64,000 nt of DNA. It comes from Acinetobacter rongchengensis. Lineage in GTDB: Bacteria; Pseudomonadota; Gammaproteobacteria; Pseudomonadales; Moraxellaceae. The stretch covers positions 20,091-84,090 of the forward strand of contig NZ_RAXT01000012.1 in NCBI RefSeq assembly GCF_003611475.1. The letters are read 5' to 3'. The position numbers and the translations under genes were made by a program. Of this stretch, positions 56,571 through 64,000 are shown in pieces. Numbering within the stretch: the first letter of the stretch is position 1; every line of letters starts with the position of its first letter. The notes beneath the pieces are model-generated. The model searched no databases and was not told where the DNA came from. It worked only from the letters and a program-made list of their open reading frames with translations.

Positions 56571-57581
56571 ATGATCGTTCTTGGCTTAGAAACTTCATGT
56601 GATGAAACAGGATTGGCGCTCTATGATAGTGAAGTCGGCTTAAGAGGACAGGTGCTTTATAGTCAAATTCAATTGCATGCAGAATATGGTGGTGTTGTTC
56701 CCGAGCTTGCATCACGTGATCATGTGCGTAAGTTAATTCCTTTAATTAATCAACTGCTTGAGCAAAGTGATGTAAAAAAATCTGAGATTGATGCAATTGC
56801 ATATACCCGAGGGCCAGGTTTAATGGGCGCACTGATGACAGGTGCTTTATTTGGTCGTACTTTGGCTTTTGCATTGGATAAACCTGCGATTGGGGTGCAT
56901 CATATGGAAGGTCATATGCTTGCGCCACTTTTATCTGCACATCCACCAGAATTTCCGTTTGTCGCTTTGTTGGTATCAGGTGGTCATACACAATTGATGG
57001 CAGCGCACAGTATTGGTGAATATGAAATTCTTGGTGAATCAATTGATGATGCGGCGGGTGAAGCCTTTGATAAAGTTGCTAAAATGTTGAAGTTACCCTA
57101 TCCGGGTGGACCAAATATTTCAAAATTAGCAGATCAAGGTGATAAACAAGCTTTTGAATTCCCACGTCCAATGTTACATCAAGGTTTAGATTTTTCCTTT
57201 AGTGGTTTAAAAACCGCAGTCTCTGTGCAATTAAAAAAACTGGGTGAAGAACAACGGGATGCAGATATTGCAGCTTCATTCCAAGAAGCCTTGGTTGATA
57301 CTTTGGTGAAAAAGTCTATAAAAGCCTTAAAACAAACAGGCTTAAGACGTTTGGTGATTGCAGGTGGTGTGAGTGCTAATAAACGTTTACGTGAGCGTTT
57401 AGAAGCTGATTTGGCAAAGATTAAAGGCACGGTTTATTATGCTGAACCTGCTTTATGTACTGATAATGGTGCAATGATTGCATTTGCTGGGTATCAGCGT
57501 TTAAAAGCAGGGCAAAAGGATGGTTTGTCTGTCACGACTACACCACGTTGGCCGATGACCGAATTGACTAAGCCTGAATGA
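56571..57581 (+). CDS. tsaD: tRNA threonylcarbamoyladenosine synthase catalytic subunit TsaD
   Basis: Transfers threonylcarbamoyl to A37 of tRNAs reading ANN codons, with TsaB and TsaE. The 336-residue ASKHA-fold protein starts [14 protein letters not shown]; metal-binding histidines are in [11 protein letters not shown], then [17 protein letters not shown] and [16 protein letters not shown] 56571 was chosen; an upstream in-frame start at 56487 would lie before the promoter. Divergent to rpsU, the conserved order. Confidence 0.96.
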   Translation: MIVLGLETSCDETGLALYDSEVGLRGQVLYSQIQLHAEYGGVVPELASRDHVRKLIPLINQLLEQSDVKKSEIDAIAYTRGPGLMGALMTGALFGRTLAFALDKPAIGVHHMEGHMLAPLLSAHPPEFPFVALLVSGGHTQLMAAHSIGEYEILGESIDDAAGEAFDKVAKMLKLPYPGGPNISKLADQGDKQAFEFPRPMLHQGLDFSFSGLKTAVSVQLKKLGEEQRDADIAASFQEALVDTLVKKSIKALKQTGLRRLVIAGGVSANKRLRERLEADLAKIKGTVYYAEPALCTDNGAMIAFAGYQRLKAGQKDGLSVTTTPRWPMTELTKPE

Positions 57582-57617
57582 TTTTTAAAGTTTGTGTTTA
57601 TCAATGGATTAGTGTGT

Positions 57618-57642
57618 AAAAGAGGCGAAAGCCTCTTTTTTT
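57618..57642 (+). terminator. Terminator of tsaD
   Basis: A 9-bp stem AAAAGAGGC / GCCTCTTTT with a GAAA tetraloop and T-run. Confidence 0.92.
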
Positions 57643-57725
57643 ATAGATGTATTCACAAATGTATCAGTGTGGTTATGCTTAGATTTATATATGATGAAAA
57701 GATTAAAATTAAATTAGAGTAAACA

Positions 57726-59078
57726 ATGAAACATTCAGAATTGGATCAAATGAATCAGCAAGAAATTGGAAATCATTCATTTGATCATTTTTATAAAAAA
57801 TTTAAACATGGTGTTCGTTTACCTTACGACATTTTAAATATTCACAATATTCCTGATGGTGCAAAACAGGGTCATTTTATTGAAATTCATTGTGGTGGTT
57901 TTGGTTCGGAAATCTCAGCACATCCAACTGAAAAGCATCAATTTTATGCATTGACAGACCGTGGGCCAAATACAACTTATGATGTGAATGGGGATCATGG
58001 AAAAATATTTCTAGATCCAAGCTATACCCCAAAGATTGGCTTGTTTGAGCTACAGACAGATGGCACTATTCACAAAATAAAAGAAATTCTACTCAAGGAT
58101 CCGACAGGTAAAACCATTACAGGCTTACCCAATCAACATTTTGGTGCAACCAAAGAGATTGCTTACGATCAAAATGGTCAAATTTTGCAAAATGGAACAG
58201 ACGAATTTGGTCTAGACTCGGAAGGCTTAGTCGCACTAAAAGATGGTACTTTTTGGGTTAGTGATGAATATGGTCCGCATATCGTGCATTTTAATGCTGA
58301 AGGTATAGAAATAGATCGAATCAATGCTTATACACAAGATGATCGTCGCAAATCGGGTTATTTATTGCCTTTGGAATATGCCAATCGCCGTCAAAATCGA
58401 GGAATGGAAGGCTTAACCATTACCCCAGATCAAAAAAAGCTGGTTGGTATTATGCAATCCACAATGAGTAATCCTAATAAATCAGTAATCAATTCAGATG
58501 TAACACGCATAGTCGTGATCGATCTTGAAACAAAAGCGGCTTCACAATATTTGTATCGTCAAGAAGCCAATACAACAGTGCACTCAAATACCGCAATCGT
58601 GGCACTCAATAACAACAGTTTTTTAGTCTCAGAGCGTGATGATGATTTCTACAAAGATAATCCGAACGCTTTCAAACGTGTTTATAAAATTGATTTAACG
58701 CAAGCCACTGAGCTTGAGTCTGTGCAAGAAACCGAACAATTCAAACAGGATGAGTATTTAGGATTGTTAATAGAGGGGCAAACCTTAGAGCAATATGTTT
58801 TGGAGAAAGGATGGCAAGGGCTTGCGCAATATCATATTTATCCTGTCGCTAAAACATTGGTTGTAGATTTGGTTGAGCGATTACAATATCCACATGATAA
58901 GGTTGAAGGTTTGTGGGTCATTGATGAGCAGCATTTAGCCGTTTTAAATGATGATGACTATGCCTTTTCTGAAACAGATGGTGTTCTTGAACAAAAATAT
59001 TTGGATCGTGATCAGCAGGTGATTGACGCGAATACGCTTTATATTATTAATGGTTTAGATTTAAGACCGATTGAATAG
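57726..59078 (+). CDS. Esterase-like / phytase-like beta-propeller protein
   Basis: 450 residues of the 'esterase-like activity of phytase' family. FYALTDRGPNTTYDV near residue 80 is the family's DRGP motif; further hallmarks are DEFGLDSEGLVAL, GTFWVSDEYGPHIVHFN, NRGMEGLTITPDQKKLVG and HDKVEGLWVIDEQHLAVLNDDDY. No signal peptide is seen, unlike many relatives, so it may be cytosolic. The substrate is unknown; phosphate esters are the family suggestion. Confidence 0.82.
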   Translation: MKHSELDQMNQQEIGNHSFDHFYKKFKHGVRLPYDILNIHNIPDGAKQGHFIEIHCGGFGSEISAHPTEKHQFYALTDRGPNTTYDVNGDHGKIFLDPSYTPKIGLFELQTDGTIHKIKEILLKDPTGKTITGLPNQHFGATKEIAYDQNGQILQNGTDEFGLDSEGLVALKDGTFWVSDEYGPHIVHFNAEGIEIDRINAYTQDDRRKSGYLLPLEYANRRQNRGMEGLTITPDQKKLVGIMQSTMSNPNKSVINSDVTRIVVIDLETKAASQYLYRQEANTTVHSNTAIVALNNNSFLVSERDDDFYKDNPNAFKRVYKIDLTQATELESVQETEQFKQDEYLGLLIEGQTLEQYVLEKGWQGLAQYHIYPVAKTLVVDLVERLQYPHDKVEGLWVIDEQHLAVLNDDDYAFSETDGVLEQKYLDRDQQVIDANTLYIINGLDLRPIE

Positions 59079-59110
59079 TTTTGCTATCGAATGGTTTTTC
59101 TGTTGCATAA

Positions 59111-59141
59111 AAAAACCGTTCAGATTAATGAACGGTTTTTG
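59111..59141. terminator. Terminator between phytase-like gene and asparaginase
   Basis: A 12-bp perfect stem AAAAACCGTTCA / TGAACGGTTTTT with a 6-nt loop; serves convergent genes. Confidence 0.9.
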
Positions 59142-59178
59142 TGTATTTTTAATCCAAATAAATTGAATCAATCAGGAT

Positions 59179-60654
<1,476 letters not shown>

Positions 60655-62085
60655 TTAACGAATTTTGGCCAAGAAGCGACTTAAACGGTTCATTGCTTCA
60701 CGTAATTCATTTTCGGCAGGTAAGAACACCACACGGAAATGATCAGGTGTAGGCCAGTTAAAACCAGTGCCTTGGACAAGAAGAACTTTTTCTGCCTTTA
60801 AAAAATCCAACATAAACTTTTCATCATCTTCAATTGGATAAATTTCAGGATCAAGTTTTGGGAAACAATACATTGCCCCCTCAGGTTTTACGCATGAAAC
60901 ACCGGGAATATCATTTAACATTTCCCATGCGATGTTACGTTGTTCATATAGACGCCCGCCCGGACGAATCAAGTCATTAATAGACTGATAGCCACCGAGT
61001 GCTGTTTGAATCGCATACTGTGCTTGATGGTTTGCACACAGACGCATTGAAGCCAGCATGTCTAAGCCTTCAATATAATCTACAGCACGTGATTTATCAC
61101 CAGTAATTGCCATCCAGCCTGAGCGATAACCTGCGATTCGGTACGCTTTAGATAGACCGTTGAAAGAAACACAAAGTTGATCACCAGCCAATGCCGCTAC
61201 AGAAACGTGCTCAATACCGTCATAGATAATTTTGTCGTAAATTTCATCGGCAAATAAAATCAAATCATATTTTTTTGCCAAAGCAACAATCTGTTCAAGT
61301 ACATGGCGTGGATAAACAGAACCTGTTGGGTTATTAGGATTGATAATCACCACACCGCGAGTATTGGGGGTGATTTTACTTTCCATGTCGGCAATATCTG
61401 GATACCAAGCATTTTCTTCATCACATTTATAATGAATCGCTGTACCACCTGAAAGATTCACTGCGGCAGTCCATAGCGGATAATCAGGCATTGGAACCAG
61501 CATTTCATCGCCATCATCCAATAAGCCTTGCATTGCCATCACAATTAGTTCAGAAACACCATTGCCAATATACACGTCATTGACGTGCATATCTAAAATG
61601 CCTTTTTGCTGGTAGTACTGGCAAATAGCCTTACGTGCAGGGAAAATTCCCTTAGAATCTGTATAACCTACGGCATTCGGTAAATTTAAAGCGACATCAT
61701 TAATAATCTCTTGAGGGGCTTCAAAACCAAATGGGGCAGGATTTCCAATATTTAATTTAATAATCTTGTGGCCGGCTTCTTCCATCTCATTGGCCGCGCG
61801 TAACACAGGACCACGGATGTCGTAGCAAACATGCTCGAGCTTAGACGATTTTTTTATTTCGCGTGGGGTGTGGAGAGTGTTCGGCATTTTGATGTTCTCG
61901 GAAAGAGTGGGGGTCACTTTTGCATAACGATATAAATAACTTTTAAATGTTTCAGTTGTTACAAGATCGAGATCATGTTCATCTCTCAGTAAAGCAACAA
62001 TTTTTTCATGCGTATATCCTACCTGTTGATATTGTTTAATCACAGGCAGTAGATGTTTAAAAATAACGCTCTTTTTTTGCGACAT
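60655..62085 (-). CDS. alaA: Alanine aminotransferase (AlaA-type) with N-terminal extension
   Basis: Residues ~75-476 are a class I PLP aminotransferase like E. coli AlaA (glutamate-pyruvate transaminase): YDIRGPVLRAANEMEEAGHKII, LNIGNPAPFGFEAP, IYIGNGVSELIVMAMQG-type region, VIINPNNPTGSVYP, DEIYDKIIYDG and the PLP lysine in NGLSKAYRIAGYRSGW. The first ~65 residues are extra and look like a small helical DNA-binding-type domain (HEKIVALLRDEHDLDLVTTETFKSYLYRY). E. coli AlaA is ~405 residues. ATG 62085 supports the long form, and the extension is in good coding sequence. Confidence 0.9.
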   Translation of the reverse strand: MSQKKSVIFKHLLPVIKQYQQVGYTHEKIVALLRDEHDLDLVTTETFKSYLYRYAKVTPTLSENIKMPNTLHTPREIKKSSKLEHVCYDIRGPVLRAANEMEEAGHKIIKLNIGNPAPFGFEAPQEIINDVALNLPNAVGYTDSKGIFPARKAICQYYQQKGILDMHVNDVYIGNGVSELIVMAMQGLLDDGDEMLVPMPDYPLWTAAVNLSGGTAIHYKCDEENAWYPDIADMESKITPNTRGVVIINPNNPTGSVYPRHVLEQIVALAKKYDLILFADEIYDKIIYDGIEHVSVAALAGDQLCVSFNGLSKAYRIAGYRSGWMAITGDKSRAVDYIEGLDMLASMRLCANHQAQYAIQTALGGYQSINDLIRPGGRLYEQRNIAWEMLNDIPGVSCVKPEGAMYCFPKLDPEIYPIEDDEKFMLDFLKAEKVLLVQGTGFNWPTPDHFRVVFLPAENELREAMNRLSRFLAKIR

Positions 62086-62314
62086 TTTTTAATCCTAAGC
62101 AAGAATGCCAATAAGAGTAACATTAAATATGCTCACAAAAAAGCATTGGATGAATAAAATTGCTTACCAATTTTAATATATTTGCTTACTTTTTGCTTTT
62201 ATGGGAATTATTAATCTTTTGTAAATTGTTAACGAAAGACTAGAAATTTTAAGATGAATCACGTAAATATGGAATTATCCTATTTTAAATAGCAAGATAG
62301 AAAGGGAAGTAATC

Positions 62315-62734
62315 ATGGGAAAGCTCAATAAAACAGACCGAGAATGGCAAAGAGAACTAACACCAGAAGAGTTTAAGATAACTCGACAAAAGGGGACAGA
62401 ACCCGCTTTTACTGGTAAATATTGGAACACCAAACAGCATGGAACTTACGTTTGCCGTTGTTGTGGTGCAGAATTATTCTCCTCAGAAAATAAATATGAC
62501 AGTGGTTGCGGTTGGCCGAGCTTCTATAAACCGATTAATTCTGCTGTTGTTGAAGAACACGACGACACATCACATGGTATGCAAAGAACGGAAATTATTT
62601 GCCACCATTGCGATGCACATTTAGGGCATGTTTTTGAAGATGGCCCACAACCAACGGGTTTACGTTATTGCGTAAATTCAGCTTCTTTAGACTTAAAAAC
62701 AGAAGAAAAAGGCGATGAGGAAACCTATCCATGA
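62315..62734 (+). CDS. msrB: Peptide-methionine (R)-S-oxide reductase
   Basis: Repairs methionine-R-sulfoxide in proteins. 139 residues with the zinc cysteines in [10 protein letters not shown] and [21 protein letters not shown], and the catalytic cysteine in [16 protein letters not shown] precedes ATG 62315. Its stop overlaps the next start by 4 nt, coupling it to glutathione peroxidase, a joint oxidative-damage unit. Confidence 0.96.
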   Translation: MGKLNKTDREWQRELTPEEFKITRQKGTEPAFTGKYWNTKQHGTYVCRCCGAELFSSENKYDSGCGWPSFYKPINSAVVEEHDDTSHGMQRTEIICHHCDAHLGHVFEDGPQPTGLRYCVNSASLDLKTEEKGDEETYP

Positions 62735-63213
62735 CTAATATTTACCAATTTGAAGCTGAATTGTTAGAAGGCGAAAATAAATCTTTTTCTGATTATGAAG
62801 GAAAAGTTTTATTGATCGTCAATACTGCAAGTAAATGTGGATTTACTCCCCAATTTGCAGGCTTAGAAAAGCTTTATGAAAAATATAATAACCAAGGCTT
62901 TGAAGTACTTGGCTTTCCTTGTAACCAATTTGGGGGACAAGATCCAGGTTCAAATGAGCAAATTGGAGAATATTGCCAACGTAATTATGGGGTTAAATTC
63001 CCAATGTTTGCGAAAGTTGATGTAAAAGGCCCAGAAGCACATGCGATTTTCCGCTACCTAACCAATAACAGTAAAGGCATATTAGGTAATGGAATTAAGT
63101 GGAATTTCACTAAATTTTTAATTAATAAAAAAGGTGATGTGATTAACCGCTATGCGCCTACTACAAAGCCAGAAGATATTGAAAAAGATATTGAAGCTGC
63201 TTTGGCAGGCTAA
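62731..63213 (+). CDS. Glutathione peroxidase family (thioredoxin-fold peroxidase)
   Basis: 160 residues. The catalytic cysteine is in [13 protein letters not shown], the Gln in [14 protein letters not shown] (which also supplies the second cysteine used by thioredoxin-dependent members) and the Trp in [10 protein letters not shown]. It reduces peroxides with glutathione or thioredoxin; E. coli BtuE is similar. Translated with msrB (ATGA overlap). Confidence 0.93.
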   Translation: MTNIYQFEAELLEGENKSFSDYEGKVLLIVNTASKCGFTPQFAGLEKLYEKYNNQGFEVLGFPCNQFGGQDPGSNEQIGEYCQRNYGVKFPMFAKVDVKGPEAHAIFRYLTNNSKGILGNGIKWNFTKFLINKKGDVINRYAPTTKPEDIEKDIEAALAG

Positions 63214-63255
63214 TGATCACTTCATTAAAGCTCCAAAATCTACAACGAGAATGTA

Positions 63256-64000
63256 ATGACCTTAGATTCTAGTGTTGAGTTTTGGAGTGATTCAAAAATG
63301 CCCTATGTTGAAACACGTAGGGCATGCCAAAGCCGAATTTGCTATAAATCACATAGCCATCCGACATTTTCTATAGGTGCGGTTGATTGTGGAATGAGTC
63401 ATTTTTCTAGTTTTTTTATAAATGACCAAAAGATACAAAAGGGGAGTCTTGTTGTCATTCCTGCACATGTAGAACATTCATGTAATCCATTGCCCAATCA
63501 AGCTTGGAGTTACCAAATGATGCATCTTGATGCAGAATGGTTAACTCAACTTATGCAAGAGCTAGAGCAGGATATTATGCTTAAACCAAAAATGATCAGT
63601 TCTTTAACGGTTAATTCACCAATTCCGCTGTTGAAACCAAGTATCATCAATAGCCCATTACTTTATCAAGCATTTACCAACTTGAATACGCTGTTATTTA
63701 ATAAAAATATTTCTACACTTCATAAAGAACAATATTTAATTGAAATTTTAACGAGTATTTTATTACCCAGTTTTGACTGGGAGAAAATAAGTCATTCAGA
63801 CTATTATCAGCAATTTTCATGTAAATTCATTGAATGTATTGAAGATGATATGGAAAATTTATCATTACAGTCTTTGTCTGCAAAAATGAATATAAGTCGA
63901 TATACTTTAATCCGTTTATTTAAACACTATTTTGGATTAACACCGCATGCATATCAGCTCAATCAGAAAATAAATCATGCGCGAAATTTACTCAAAAAGA
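63256..64000 (+). CDS. AraC-family transcriptional regulator, 3' end beyond the window
   Basis: 248 codons are visible without a stop. The N-terminal part resembles the AraC effector-binding cupin (HPTFSIGAVDCGMSHF, GSLVVIPAHVEHSCNP). The C-terminal helix-turn-helix begins with LSLQSLSAKMNISRYTLIRLF and HYFGLTPHAYQLNQKINHAR, the AraC signature, and runs to the window edge. The start is ATG 63256; an ATG at 63251 meets a stop at once. The gene it controls is unknown, perhaps one to the right. Confidence 0.9.
   Translation, partial: MTLDSSVEFWSDSKMPYVETRRACQSRICYKSHSHPTFSIGAVDCGMSHFSSFFINDQKIQKGSLVVIPAHVEHSCNPLPNQAWSYQMMHLDAEWLTQLMQELEQDIMLKPKMISSLTVNSPIPLLKPSIINSPLLYQAFTNLNTLLFNKNISTLHKEQYLIEILTSILLPSFDWEKISHSDYYQQFSCKFIECIEDDMENLSLQSLSAKMNISRYTLIRLFKHYFGLTPHAYQLNQKINHARNLLKK

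Overview
The window is chromosomal DNA of a gamma-proteobacterium of the genus Acinetobacter (inferred). The evidence is the low GC content, short intergenic gaps, the protein sequences, and combinations such as an isolated gspL-gspM pair, pyrB with a zinc-less dihydroorotase partner, msrB-gpx, cvpA-purF and a family 2A encapsulin locus. No rRNA, tRNA, insertion sequence, integrase or CRISPR array was seen.

Layout. 1-4.3 kb: the start of a GYF/RDD membrane protein gene, then divergent ppsA and ppsR. 4.4-9.3 kb: a sulfur compartment locus. A leftward operon encodes a rhodanese, the family 2A encapsulin shell and a cysteine desulfurase with a 270-residue disordered cargo extension; a serine acetyltransferase gene diverges from it. 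9.5-12.3 kb: clpB behind a textbook sigma-32 promoter. 12.5-15.8 kb: an AT-rich accessory island with a PAAR protein, a putative type VI effector, two paralogous membrane proteins (putative immunity), the C-terminal remnant of a second effector and a broken lipoprotein gene. 15.8-25.2 kb: rlmL, an unknown small gene, pyrB-pyrC', an OmpA-like protein, a DUF2520 protein, a truncated desaturase and trmB. 25.4-32.6 kb: a secreted ExeM/NucH-type nuclease with a GlyGly-CTERM tail, then a response regulator with two paralogous sensor kinases. 33-36.4 kb: a glutathione transferase, an mdaB-ygiN quinone pair and two paralogous secreted proteins. 36.5-41.7 kb: thiS-thiG, DUF423, rpoH, tusA, a cold-shock protein, a DEAD-box helicase and a lipoprotein. 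41.9-49.1 kb: nitroreductase, gpsA, sixA, gspL-gspM, pyrD, cvpA and purF. 49.2-57.6 kb: a degenerate M48-like membrane protein, a psi-subunit-like protein, a hydroxyacid dehydrogenase, bepA, a small secreted protein, a GNAT, yqeY-rpsU and tsaD. 57.7-64 kb: a phytase-like esterase, a periplasmic asparaginase, an alaA-type aminotransferase with an extra N-terminal domain, msrB-gpx, and the start of an AraC regulator.

Working together. The desulfurase inside the encapsulin shell would release sulfur from cysteine, the rhodanese would handle sulfane sulfur, and the serine acetyltransferase would feed cysteine synthesis. tusA and thiS-thiG are further sulfur-transfer genes in the window. rpoH and clpB are regulator and likely target. 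The exported nuclease is probably a type II secretion substrate, and gspL-gspM are components of that machine. The two most interesting regions are the encapsulin locus and the PAAR effector/immunity island.
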